Source: Vesta saturnalis (lineage: Eukaryota > Arthropoda > Insecta > Coleoptera > Lampyridae). From it: 64,000 nucleotides of DNA. The position numbers and the translations under genes were made by a program. Positions within the stretch are counted from its first letter, which is position 1. Each line of letters begins with the position of its first letter. Under the pieces are notes generated by a model. The model was not told the origin of the DNA and did not search any database. It saw nothing but the letters and a program-made list of their open reading frames with translations. The stretch spans positions 523,501 through 587,500 of the forward strand of contig JARFJB010001495.1 of the NCBI GenBank assembly GCA_036346205.1, in the 5' to 3' direction. Positions 23,848 through 35,299 of this stretch are shown piece after piece.

Positions 23848-24644
23848 CAGGGCCGGCACTAGTAGTTTAGCCGCCCGGTGCAAAAACGTGACATGCCTCC
23901 CCCCCACCCCACAATACAAGTCGCCCAAGAATAAACCATTTCAACAATTTTCATACTAGAAAGAAAGGAAGCTAAGCATAAAATAACCAAATTTTGTATA
24001 TTTATGTACTGAGCATTGTTTTCATTGAACATAAGTAATAATAGTACCCTTTTTTAAATGTATATAAACAAGAATAGTACTATAAGATAATAGTAGGTAC
24101 AATGAGTGAGTAACATATACCTACTAAAGAACATAACATATATTAAACAAACTACATACAATAATACAATACTGTAAAGATAACAACAAAACCGAGTAAA
24201 AAACTAGAAGTGTTTTTTATTACTTTTAATTCAGCTAACTTCTGAATAATACCTTTAAGATTAATTTTCTCTGCTAATTGATGTTTTATAGCTAATATAA
24301 TCAAATCGTTTAGCCGATTTTGGGTGGTTGTGGAACGTTAGAAATTTTTCATTATTTTCAATTTAGAAAAGTCCTTTCTCCACTTTCTTCTTACTGGCAA
24401 GGTCAACAAGATTCTTAATGCAATGTTGCGGTTAGGAGTAACATTTAAAGTAGTGATAAGTTTTAAAACCTCAATTGAATTTTGTTTTGCATTTACAATT
24501 CCTAAAACGGATTCTATTTCATCTACTAGCTCAAGTGCGTTCACATCTCCCGATTCACCATCAGTCAATAGCATTTCCAAGTCCTTACCGTAGCAAATCT
24601 GGATTCTAAATCATTAATAGCTTGATCTGTGGTAATAGTTATTT

Positions 24645-26280
24645 ACGTTATAAGTTCAGTACAACGGATAACCTACGGACGAATAAGTAATTAATACGGA
24701 CGAAGCGAAGCCGAGTAAGAATTTGTTTGCGTAATGAGTACGTAATATCCGGGTGCCGGACGAATAACGTAACGTACTTTATTTCATACTGAAATTCACT
24801 CAAAATTAAGAAGAACCAAAAATGCGTTTGTTCAAACCTGCGTCAAGCAAAAATGGATAATTATCGTGGTTAGCGGGGTTACTAAGGACCCTAGGGTTGT
24901 TTGTTTACAATTTGCGATTATTCAAAAAAGTAAAAATGTGTGATTAAAATATGAATAATTCTGACGAAATCTTAGAAAAAAGCAAAGCAGCTACAGCACA
25001 ACCTATTCCAGTCAAGTCTGAGGAGCGTTACAATAAAGAATACAAGCTGTTAAACAAATGGCGGCGGCAACACGAAATGAAAATAATTGATTAGGAAGCT
25101 ATTGCTGGTATATTTATATGATTTGGTGAGTAGTTTTTCCGTTTTAAATACATAGTTTTAGTACAATTTGTACCATTTTAGTCCAAAAAATACTGCGGTT
25201 CTTCTTGGTGGAGCAAATATTGGATGGTAAAATCAATGCTGATTGTTATTTGATATTTCAATATTTGCAAGATTGAAAACATTTTTAAAATATCGTTCAG
25301 TTGGTCACCAAGCTACACAAGCACAAGTTCTCATCCGAGAAGAAGTTTATGAACTCATAAAGATGCTCCTGATAGGGAGTATCTTTTGATAAAAGCGAGT
25401 TACTTTTTTGTATTTGTGAACGATTTGTTCCTAAATATTTTAGGTGGTTTCCCTGATTGGAATGGCTGGAGGCTGCCGCCGTGAGGGACTGTATGAAATG
25501 TCTATAATGGACATAGAAAACACTGAATCTCAAGTAGTTATTACCATTCCTAGAACAAAAACTAACCAGGCACGAGTATTTACAATAATCAAAGACAGAC
25601 GGAATTAACATTTTGGCTCTTTATCAAAAATACGTCAATTTACGACCAAAACATGTTAAGCACGATAAGTTGTTTGTAGGATACCGACATGGGCAGTGCA
25701 TTAATCAAAGAGTTGGAATTCACACAATTGGTGGAGCACGGAATTTTTTGGTTTCAAAAACCCTGAAAGTTATACTGGGCATTCTCTGCGACGTACAGGT
25801 TCTACACTTCTTGCTGATTCTGGAGCTGATATTTCGGATCTCAAAAGATTTGGAGGGTGGAAAAGCAGCACCGTGGCATGATTCCAGGCGGCGAAAGTTT
25901 TGTGGAAGTAGTTACAACACGGCAAGAAAAAGGGTCCTCTTCAAAAACTGTACCATCAGGAGGCAATGTCTGCAACACAAATTCGAATGTTAATAATAAT
26001 GCCTTAGCCGCAACAATACGTCATGAAGAAATTTGTCCACTCCAAGTTCATGGAAACGAAATTTGCACAATTAATATTAATTTTTCAATAATTAAGATTC
26101 CAAAATGTTCTTAATTCTAATTGGGGGTTGTAACTTGGTTCATTTTTGATAAATATGTTGTAGTTAATAAACAATTTTTTTTTATAAAGCCAGCTATGAA
26201 TTGAGTTCCGTAAAAATCATACCCTACCGTAAAATTGTATTTTACTATAGACTACACTCTATCGTAAAACCCAATATTAC
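24645..26280 (+). mobile_element. Crypton-like tyrosine-recombinase element inserted in the hAT
   Basis: This is the interval that interrupts the hAT reading. Its 5' part (24650-24790) has repeated CGGACGAA and ACGTAA words. Its 3' end near 26220-26280 is rich in TAYCGTAAAA repeats. It encodes the recombinase relic below. I could not fix the boundaries to the base or see a clear target duplication. Confidence 0.6.
24951..26065 (+). pseudogene. Tyrosine recombinase (phage-integrase fold), degenerate
   Basis: The N-terminal core-binding region opens with MNNSDEILEKSKAATAQPI and KSEERYNKEYKLLNKW. APDREYLLIKASY follows near 25364, then GMAGGCRREGLYEMS near 25463, which holds the box I catalytic Arg. 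DIENTESQVVITIPRTKTNQ and YVNLRPKHVKHDKLF come next. Box II is ESYTGHSLRRTGSTLLADSG, near 25765-25825, with the H-x-x-R pair. The GGWKSSTVA block before the nucleophilic Tyr follows near 25853. An indel there removes the expected GYI, so no catalytic Tyr is seen. Insect Crypton-type elements encode such single-protein recombinases. Several frameshifts make it inactive; the assignment rests on motif order rather than a search. Confidence 0.75.
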
Positions 26281-27640
26281 AGTACAGTAGGAAATAAAAA
26301 AAAATAAAACTCTGTTTTAAATTTTAATTTGGGATCTGCAACCGGTTCATCGCGCGCTTCGTAAAGAAAGTTAACAGTTTTTAGTCGAAATATGTGACGC
26401 GGTTGGGTTATCTCGAAATCATTTGGGATGTCAGTAACGTCAGCGAGTTCCTTTGCATCACAGAGCATTTTTGTCAGCTGTATATCAAACGATAAACCAT
26501 AGTCTTTGGTCTAAAGTAGCTTGCTGATCGATAAGGAAGCATAAACATTTAAACTGTTTAATACAATGCAACAGGCCAGAAGCCTCGCCTCTTATTTTCA
26601 ATATCGCTATAAAATATTGTACATACTTCTCAATTGATACCTTAAGGATTTTAGAGCTCTTCTACTCCACTTTCCCAAATAATATGGCCTATCTAAAGGT
26701 GGACGAAGCAAACAACAATTAAATTTTTTGAAGTATATTAAAAAAAAATTGCGGCTTCTAAGGTCACATTTGCCATACCGTTGACGACTACATTTAATGA
26801 GTGGCTACTATATGGCAAATAAAATCCTCGAGGATTCATCGACCTTCTTCTAGATTGTACTCCTGATCACCTGTATTAGTCCCGTTGTCGTAAGTTTGGC
26901 CTTGCATATCCTGAAATTTAACGTCAATCTTGCAAGTTTTAATTGTTACATAGGAAAGTTTTTGTCCAATCTATCTCTCAACTGGAAGAAAGCCTAAAAA
27001 GCTTGTATTAATCTTAATGATAATATCATTGTGGTTAGAGTTGTCAATAACTAAAAATCTCATTTGCTCTGTCTTACTGACATAAGGACTACAATCTAGA
27101 ATAATGGAATAGTATTTGGATTTCTTAATTTCGTCAATAGTATGTCATTAAATATGTGAACGTAAATGATAAATCATCGCTTAGGATATCTTTTCCAAGA
27201 TAATGAACTTTGGATTCCTGTTTTTTAAGCACTCTGGAAACGTCTTCTTCCATTATTGGCTCAAATTGAGTTAGTAGCTGAGTGATTTTTAAAAAAATTA
27301 CCATTATTAGAACCATAAAATTTATCACTGGTACCCCTAACGCCTAAACAATTTTGAGCAAGCATTTTTATTGTTGGCACAATGTATAGAAGCACTTCAT
27401 ACCAATAATCTGTCTCTGCAGCAATAAGCCTTCGTGACCCCTTGGCAATAGTTTTAGAAGATTGTAATCGCTGACCAATTTCAATTCAAGACTTTAGGTA
27501 TTGAATGTGATTTTCGATGACTCATGTTCTTTTAAAGTGTCACTGAGGTGCCTTCAACGTGTAAATCCTTTTGTGGAAAGAGCTAAAAGAGAAACTAAAA
27601 AGTTTCCAGCAATAACAAAACACATATTTTTACCTTCCAA

Positions 27641-27644
<4 letters not shown>

Positions 27645-27713
<69 letters not shown>
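27645..27713. repeat. (AT)n microsatellite
   Basis: Alternating TA tract directly behind the left end of repeat copy D. Confidence 0.97.
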
Positions 27714-27714
<1 letters not shown>

Positions 27715-27716
<2 letters not shown>

Positions 27717-27900
27717 TGATGACATTTCTGGATGCAAACTCGTGTATTAAAGTAACACTTTGTTATAAATAACCTACGTTTCGGTAGTTTGTCTTTACTA
27801 CCTTTATCAAGATTATAAAATAATATTGATTGACAATATATGTCAAGTCACTTGATTAGCACTAGATCTTAATGTTTTTGTTTTGCTGCGGGTTGTAGGT
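27715..27900 (-). other. Possible Penelope 3' fragment with hammerhead-like motif
   Basis: On the minus strand, CTTGATAAAGGTAGT, a loop, then ACTACCGAAACGTAGG folds as a stem between a TGATAA block and GAAAC. This is followed by AAAGTGTTACTTTAATACACG and GTTTGCATCCAG. Invariant hammerhead bases are altered (C to T and G to A in the first block), so no cleavage is expected. Attribution to a Penelope pseudo-LTR is inference. Confidence 0.3.
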
Positions 27901-29262
27901 ATTATATTTAAGGTATGGAAAGGGTTTAGAAGAGTGTTGGTTAGTGTTAGATGGTTATTGTTATTATTTGGTTTAATTTGTCGTATTATAGGTTTCCATA
28001 TTAACTAAATTCGATTACTAAATCGACTTATTAGCAACTTACTTAAAAAGCTTAAAAATTTACAACTTTTGGCCAAGTTTCGCCAAAATCGGCCATCATG
28101 CCTGGATGTGTGTGTGTGTGTGTGTATGTGTCTATATGTTAGTATCCACAATAAATAACTCCAGAACGAAAATACCTATGCACTTAAAATTTTGTATGTA
28201 AGCTTGTTTTCATATTAGGGGCAGTTCTTGGTTTTTATCAAATATTTCTAGAACAGCTGCATTTTTCAAAAATATAAAAATACTTACATACAGCGCTCCT
28301 AAGCAAATATAAAAACGGGATATATGCCAACCTAACTTTAAAATATCGTGGCGGAAAAACATCGTCCAATGACGTTTGTATGTACATTCTGTGACATTAC
28401 TTCTTTATTGTCACTGTCGTTTCGTTCGTTTTCACTTGCATTTCAAGTCTTTACAAAAGATCGTCTTGTTTAAGACTCGGATTGTTACTTTCGTTTGATA
28501 AAAACGGTATGTAATCTTTTTTAAAATATTTTGTACAAACTTAACATCAAAAGCGTTATGAGTCATTTACATTTTATTTTATATTTAATTGTCGGTAACA
28601 TGTCGAAGAAAACTGTGCATTCAGAAGCAAGAAACATTATAGAAAATGTAGTGGAATATTGATGAATACAGTGAATTTCTTTAGCATAAATAAGTAGTAA
28701 TTATTTTTACATTAATAGTTTTGTTATTCTCGTTCAACATTACTAGCTGAAATGTAAATTCGCTTTCTTGTTATGGTAACTCGACTTTAATGATTACTGA
28801 TACTGCAGTTAAATTCTTACTTATGTATTGCTTTGTTAGTAAAAAACTGTTCTGTTTTCAATAATCAGGATCTGAATTTATTGTTATATTATTATTATTA
28901 TTAATGCAGCCCATGGGGATATAAATTTACCGCCAAAATCTTTTTATTATTGAATGTACCAGAATGTAGTCTGCGCCATTATCCCCACCAGGGCCCGCTC
29001 TAGCCTTCATCTCACCCCGGACAAACAGACAATTTGCTGCCAGTTTTTTTTAAATAAAATAAAAATTATGTTAAAATCATTTATTTAAAAAAATATATGT
29101 AATACATTACATAATAAACATTTAAAAAGGGCAAAACTTAATTAAAAAAAGGTGCATTTTTATTGCTATACTTATATTCTATTAAGAAAATACAAAAAAT
29201 ATTACATAACCAAACAGAGAAATTTTAGATTCTATAAAAATATAACTATAAAATAAAGTAAC

Positions 29263-31669
29263 CTAAAAGAAATTTTTCTTTCTAACTTTGATTTCCGCAA
29301 ATGTTTTTATTACATCTTTTAAGTTAACTTGATCAGCAATTTCATGCTCAATCGCTAAAATGGCCAACCCATTAAGCCGATTTTGCGTTGTAGTTGAACG
29401 TAAAAAATTTTTAATCAATTTTAATTTGGAGAAGCTTCTTTCTCCACTTGCAACAGTTATTGGTATACACAGCAATACTCTTAAGGAAACACTTAGGTTT
29501 GGGGCACAATTTAACATTGTTATTAATTTTAGAACAGTGCTTGGGCTTCCTTTTTTGCCCATAAGCCCAGATACTGCACAAATTTCTTCTGCTAATTCTA
29601 CCCCATTAATATCAACAGAATCACCGTGAGTTAAAATACTTTCTAGATCGTTGCAATGCTTTAAAAGATTTTCTTTAGACATGCCATTTAAATCATATAT
29701 ATTATATAAAAATTGAAAATAATTACTATGGTGACTAAGTTGTTTAAATCTAGTATCTATTGCATTTAGTGCCTGGTCAATTGTAAAATTAAAAAAATCT
29801 ACCTTATAGTTTTCTTTAGGATTCTCGATCGGTGCATCTCGAGCTTCGTATGAGAAATTCCTTTTTTTCTTCTTACGCGGTGTCCTGGTATTGTTGATTC
29901 AAAATTGGCTCCAACGTAAATTTCGTCAGCCAATTCTCTCGCATCAACAATAGTTTCACTAAAAGATTTATCCGATCGAAGATCCTGAAAAAACTTTTTG
30001 CAATTTTGCAAAAGATCAAGTGCAGATGCTAGATCATAATCTTTTGTCTGCAACAATTTGCTTATTGGATTAATACAGTTTAAAATTTTATACCAAAGAA
30101 CTATTGAACACAAAAATTTAAATTGTTTAATACAACTTAATAAAACCGAGGCTTCGTCCCTTATTAAATTATCAATTTCTTCGTTCTCATAAATGCTTAG
30201 CAAGGCGTCGTATACGCCTCCGATATAAAATCTTAAAGGCTTTAAAGCCTCTATCCTACTCTCCCATTTAGTATCACTTAATGGTTTTAAAGTCAAACCC
30301 TGGACATGTTTTAGAAGAATTGCCCAGCGAAAAGTAGATGCTGAAAAAATACATATATTTTTTATTCATATTAAAGAAATTAGCGCCTTCCAAAAATGCT
30401 TTTACCATATCGTTAACTACTAGATTGAGAGAGTGACTACTACATGGAACGTAGAAAGCTCGCGGATTTAGGTTCTTAATCCTAGATTGCACTCCAGATT
30501 TATCGACCCGCATATTAGACCCGTTGTCATGTCCCTGTCCTCTTATATCCTGTAAATTTAAACCCAAATTATTAAGCTCTGCAATTATACTTTCAAACAT
30601 TTGCTTCCATGTAGACCTTTCAACTGGAAGAAAACCCAAAAAGCTTTCCTTAATTTTAATTTCAACCTCATCTTGATTGGAATCAGTTTTATTGTTTGAA
30701 ACATACCTGATTACAAGTCATTTGCTCCACCTTAGAAATATCAGGAGTGCAATCTAAAATTATCGAGTAATATTTGGCTTTTTTAATTTCATTAATAATA
30801 TAAGATTTCACACTTTGATGCAACAGGTCTATTATCTCGTTTTGAATATTTTTTCCAAGATAGTGAGCTTTCGTTTCTTCTTTTTTAAGCACCCTACGTA
30901 CGTGTTCTTCCATGACGGGATCAAATTCAGAGAGCAGCTCAACTATTTTTAAGAAGTTATCGTTATTATGCTCAAACAGCTTGTCGCTTGTACCTTGGAA
31001 AGCCAGACAAATTTTACCAATCATTTTAGTGATTGCTACGATTCTTAAAAGCACTTCTTGCCAATGATTTATTTCAGCGTTAACAAGTCTTTGGGAATCC
31101 GCATCTATAGTTTTACAACACTTTAATCTTAGGTTTACTTCTAGAAAAGATTTTTGGGACTGAATATGATTTTTAGAAATTTCGTGCTCTTTTAGAGTTT
31201 GATTCAGATGCTTCCAACTTTTAAACCCCTCCTTTGAAAGGGAACTAAGTACACAGCCAAAAATTTTGCAGCAAAAGCAATATACGCAATTTTTTGAGAC
31301 AGAGTACACTAGCCAGTCTCTTAAAATTTGCTCTCCATTACTTAAAATTCTTTTATAATAGTTGGGGCTAAATTTTCTACCAGTCTCATCATATGGAAAT
31401 CTATAATTGTACAATGGTTTAGGTGGACTTTGCCTTACCAAAAAGATTCTTTCGGCGTCTGGTAGTATCATTGGCCAGAGTGCTGGATCTGTACTTAAAA
31501 GTTGTTGAGCGCTTTCTGTAGGTGCCACGTTGGTATCAATAGTGCTCTCATTTGGCGACGGAGGGCTGCCACTGTCAGTTGCAAGTATTAGTTCAGGTAT
31601 ATCGTTCATTTGTTGATCCTCGTTTTTCTCAGGTGAGTCTCTGTTGTCACTGGTGTCAGTGTCTTTCAA
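29263..31669 (-). pseudogene. hAT transposase, ZMYM1-like with TTF finger and DUF4371, frameshifted
   Basis: Four minus-strand segments read in order: 31669-30689, 30639-30274, 30296-29799 and 29682-29263. The first has an acidic N-terminus. It then has a TTF-type finger region (WLVYSVSKNCVYCFCCKIF, with KEHEISKNHIQSQKSF) and the DUF4371 block HYLGKNIQNEIIDLL...YYSIILDCTPDIS with the first catalytic Asp. The second has ESFLGFLPVE and DIRGQGHDNGSNM (second Asp), then VPCSSHSLNLVV. The third has LSDTKWESRIEALKPLRFYI. The last is the dimerization domain, PITVASGERSFSKLKLIKNFLRS. Near-complete family order (roughly 750-800 residues) but with three frame breaks, so inactive though not ancient. The nearby relic at 24-27.6 kb is the same family but more worn. 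Confidence 0.9.
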
Positions 31670-32754
31670 TGCTGTCTTTGATGTAGAACATTTTGAGTCG
31701 TCATTTGTTTTGGTACTGCCCGGCGTACTCTGTAAATAATTTAGTAAAGTGCCAGCTTGTCTTTACCTATGCATTTCCTTTTCCACCCTTCGTTTTTTAT
31801 ATTCGCAACCAGATAGTTTTTTGCGTCCCTCGGACATTCTGGAAGATACACAAAATATTTGAAATAAAACAAAGCAAATTATAAGGAAATTGTCTTACAA
31901 TAGACTTAGTTAAATTAGACAAGTACTTCACTTTTTTATGCTCATTAGGATCTAGGGGAACGATTAAGCAGTTTTATATGTTTTTTATATTTATAAATTA
32001 TGTAATAGTAGTAAAATAGTAACGAACCTACCACACCTGATACCTTTCAAATTTGAAAAATTATAAGCACTTGCATTTTACACAATTTTGCTTCAAAATC
32101 TAAAATGGTATAAAATAGGGCAATTTTTCTTGTCCAATTTAGTCAGATCATGCATAGATTTATTCTAGAATGCTCAATATTTAAATAAATATTTTATTTT
32201 AATTTTATAAAATACCTAACAAACTTTTGCTATTTTTAAGGAAATTTTATTTATAAAACTAGGTAAAAATATTCGTAGCTTTACTTAAAAGGGATCGCAT
32301 CCAGTAGTTGATAATAAAAAAAAAGAATCAGGGTCTATTGGTCAGTAAAAGGCAGGAATTATTAAAAAAAATCAAGCTTGAGGGTATTCCGTATATTTCA
32401 TAACCTTTTTTAAGGTATTTGAAAAAGCTCCTTCGCAGATGGAAGACGATTTTTTAACGAAACATAAACAAATTTCAGTCCTTTTAAAATTATCAAAACA
32501 AGTCTTTTAACTTTTTAATTAATTTATCTGTTTTGTTCAAAAATCGTTTTCAAAATTTAATTTTCATCTGAGAAGGAGCTTCTTCAAATACCTACCTTGA
32601 AAAAGAATATGAAATTTACATGAAAGTTTGTTTTTAACACGCTTATATTAGCTTCACCTATATGTTTGTTTGCTTATCTGTCTGTTTGTAACCGACTTCT
32701 TCGAACAAGCCTGCGCGCGGTCGGCAATACATACGATACAAGATACGGCCCATT

Positions 32755-32960
32755 TGGGATCCAATGCCTATCCTCCAGACCGAGTAAGTCCTTTCCAGTT
32801 TTAGCTCCAAATAAACTGCCATGTTATTTTTGCAAGGAAAACCATCTCATTTTTGATTGTGACGAATTCAAGGCATTAGATATTTCAAGTAGAACGTCAA
32901 TTATTTGAAGCTATGCAATAATTGTTTCGATCCTACCCATTCTACAGCTCAATGTAAATA
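32755..32960 (+). pseudogene. BEL/Pao-type Gag zinc-knuckle fragment
   Basis: LPCYFCKENHLIFDCDEFKAL (C-x2-C-x3-H-x4-C) is followed, after one frame change, by KLCNNCFDPTHSTAQCK (C-x2-C-x4-H-x4-C). This double knuckle with SSRTSII between is typical of BEL/Pao Gag and related insect Gag-like proteins. Only about 65 residues survive, with no protease or RT nearby. It lies inside the second hAT, so it was either inserted or captured there. Confidence 0.65.
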
Positions 32961-33634
32961 AATATAGTTTAAAAAACTAAAAACACGCTTTAATGATCAA
33001 TCGAACTAAAAACGAAAATAATTCTTAATATAGGCTGAAAATACAAATAAACGAAAAGATTAGTATTATTGTGCTTTGTGCCATATTTTTCATTCATCAT
33101 GCACCCACGCTTTTTTACAATAATACGAATCTTTTAGTTTATTGATATTTTCTCCTATATTAAGAATTATTTTCGTTTTTAGTTCGATTGATCATTAAAG
33201 CGTGTTTTTAGTTTTTAAACTATATTTATTTTTAATAATTTTGCCTTTTACTGATCAAAATACCCTAATTTCGTAGATTCGCTAAGTTAACGGTTAACTT
33301 ACCTTAAAAATTACAAATCACACTGATTATTGAACCAGAACAGTATATACAATTGAGAGTTGCACTTGTTATCACCACCGACGAATGAGCAAAAATAATG
33401 CTATGCTGTAATAAGACAGCCATTTTATAATTGCAGACAATAAACAAGTTATTTCTTGTCTATTCCTAATTCAGACAAGTTCATGCGGCACCCTGCTTGC
33501 TGATTTATATGGTATATATGCGATGCGCGGTTATATTAGGTAGTGTATACAAATAACGCCGTGTTCCTTGTTTAATAATTATTATTGAATAATTAATTAT
33601 TTTTTCGTAATTATACCTATTTTGTTTAGAACTA

Positions 33635-34490
33635 CAGTAGAATCCGGTTATAACGAACCACAAGGGACTTGTTCGTAATAAACGATAAAAGAAAAAAGTT
33701 ACATACATATTTTATTTTTACGATACATTAATAAATCACTATATTATACAATATTTACACATTTATGAGTTAGTTTTTGTTAAACAAGTCTGTAATTTTC
33801 GATTGTTTATTATATTTCGTAGACCAAAACGGTTTATCCACACAATTTTCGATTTACATTTTTGAAACACCGTGGCTTGAGTAATTTGCTTTCGTTTTTC
33901 TGTCCCGGTTAAATTAGCACACAAAAACTGTTACCTGCTCTTTTGATAATTTGCCGCCTACACATTTTTCACTTTTAAATTTTAGTGTTTTATCTGGGTT
34001 CTTTTATTTAAACAAATAGCCCAGTTTCGTCGCCATTATCACTAAAATTACCCTTGATATTAGGCCACTTATTGTTTAACTAGTCTGTTAATTGATTTAT
34101 TTGATTGACAAGTTGATTAGGAAAAACCCTGCAAGGTCAGCGTGTACAGTATTGTTAAAATACATAATTACCCTTTAGGATTAAAGATTTAAACACCAAT
34201 TAGGAAAGTATTTAGGCAGGCATTTCTGAGAAAAGAATTACAGAAACCTAATCTTTGCACATCAAATAATCTACGTATCTGTTATTTATTTTACTGGCAG
34301 AATACTTGCTTACTTTTGTGTAAAATTTAACGGACGGAAACCATTTTTCCGAAAGTTCGTTGTTTACGGGTTTATTATAACAAACAATATTTATAAGGGA
34401 TCTTATGGATATTGTGACGGGACTTTTAAAACTAGTACGTTATACTCGGAAGTGCGTTATAAGCGGGTTCGCTATAAGCAGCTTTGACTG
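33635..34490 (-). mobile_element. Tigger/pogo-like element with CENP-B-type transposase relic
   Basis: Its ends, CAGTAGAATCCGGTTATAACG (33635) and the complement of CAGTCAAAGCTGCTTATAGCG (34490), are imperfect TIRs with TA on both sides (33633-33634 and 34491-34492). Minus-strand translation at about 34135-33790 gives DETGLF, PDKTLKFKSEKC, GGKLSKEQVTVF and NRDRKTK. These are consecutive blocks of the DDE_1 (JRK/Tigger, CENP-B-like) transposase core, including the catalytic Asp of the DETGLF block. The HTH and the rest of the core are missing or shifted, so it is a dead, internally deleted copy. Confidence 0.8.
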
Positions 34491-35299
34491 TATATAGATG
34501 CAAAACAAGTATTTTAACTTTCTTGTAAAAACAGTGATAAGAAATGTTTTTACAAATGAAAGGCGGCATGCTATTATTATTAATATTTTCTCACATTCTG
34601 AGAGTAAAAATGTCGCCCCTAAGATTTGCCGCCCCGGACAAATGTCCGGGTTTTCCGGTCTTGGAGCGGGCCCTGCCCCCACATCCCATTTTCATGTTTG
34701 CTTAGGACCGCTGTATAGACCTTAAACATATGGATTAAGTATGTTAGTTCAAATTTTTTCATTATCTGAATAACGATTAATTTTATAAGAAAAAGTGTAG
34801 GCGTATTTTTTAAAGAAAATTTAATTTTACATCAATTTTCTTTACAAAGTTTTTTAATGTAAAGCGAAATAAATGTAAAAATTAAATAAATATGATTGAA
34901 AATTCCGAAGCTGTATTAGCCATACTTTTATAGAAGCGGGCGGCTTTGGAGTTTTTTTTTACGTTAACATGTATTTATGTCTATTAATTCTCTATCTGAC
35001 ATGAAGTTTTAAATTCTGACATAGATTGTTTTTGTTTGAAAATTAAAGTTATTTCATTTCTTTTAATTTAAGTTAGCTTCTAGATGTCTATTAACCTCTG
35101 TCTGTCATGAAGTTTTAAACATCTTTTTGACATAGATTATTGTTTTTGCGTTTACAATGTTGTATATTTTCGTAATGAACTTTTTATAAAAGAGGTTGCA
35201 TAATTTATTATCCTAAAAAAATTTTATCAAAATTATGTATTTCATTTCTCTTAATTTCCATTTTGTAGCTTGGAAGGTCGTGTGGTGATCCACACCAGA

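Larger units (their letters stand above)
23848..27631 (-). pseudogene. hAT transposase relic, ZMYM1-like (DUF4371), split by an insertion
   Basis: The left end CAGGGCCGGCACTAG at 23848 resembles ZMYM1-type hAT ends. On the minus strand, 27629-26285 carries worn blocks. These include LSDTLKEHESSKNHIQ, EDVSRVLKKQESKVHYLGKDI, KKSKYYSIILDCSPYVSKTEQM, SFLGFLPVER, QGQTYDNGTN and FLYEARDEPVADPKLKFKTEF. The C-terminal piece resumes at about 24640-24230 with TTDQAINDLESRF, LKLITTLNVTPNRNIALRILLTLP and FSKLKIMKNF. The break falls exactly between KFKTEF and TTDQAI, where a recombinase element is inserted. The N-terminus is cut at 27631 by the start of repeat copy D. Many stops and indels make it dead. 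Confidence 0.85.
28989..34675 (-). mobile_element. ZMYM1-like hAT transposon (second copy)
   Basis: The left end CAGGGCCCGCTCTAG (28989) and right end GAGCGGGCCCTG (34675) are inverted repeats of 12-13 bases. The flanks share only a CCCCAC core (ATCCCCAC on the left, CCCCCACA on the right), so the expected 8-bp duplication is imperfect. It contains a broken transposase gene, a BEL/Pao-type Gag fragment and a Tigger-type element, so about 5.7 kb is itself composite. Confidence 0.75.
28291..34713. mobile_element. TA-flanked TIR element, interrupted by a hAT
   Basis: The left end CAGCGCTCCTAAGCAAATAT (28291) and right end (reverse complement CAGCGGTCCTAAGCAAACAT, ending 34713) are inverted repeats of about 30 bases. 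TA dinucleotides flank both sides (28289-28290 and 34714-34715), as for Tc1/mariner-type insertions. Without the nested hAT the element would be only about 735 bp, i.e. MITE-like, with no transposase of its own. It sits inside repeat copy D at ACATA|TAGACC. Confidence 0.75.
27632..35278 (+). mobile_element. Dispersed TIR-like repeat, copy D, split by nested transposons
   Basis: It begins ACCTTCCAACCTATATA, runs into an (AT)n tract, and ends GTAGCTTGGAAGGT at 35278 followed by CGTGTGGTGATCCACACC. Family blocks lie on both sides of the insertion. On the left are TTGGCCAAGTTTCGCC, (GT)n and ATAACTCCAGAACG. On the right are TATAGACCTTAAACATATGG, CTTCTAGATGTC and ATTTTGTAGC. Copies B, C and E run straight from the left blocks into the right ones, which shows 28291-34713 to be foreign DNA. 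Confidence 0.7.

Noticed and set aside
28981..28988. Exact 8-bp target duplication for the 28989-34675 hAT
   Set aside because: Left ATCCCCAC and right CCCCCACA share only CCCCAC out of register, so an exact TSD is not supported.
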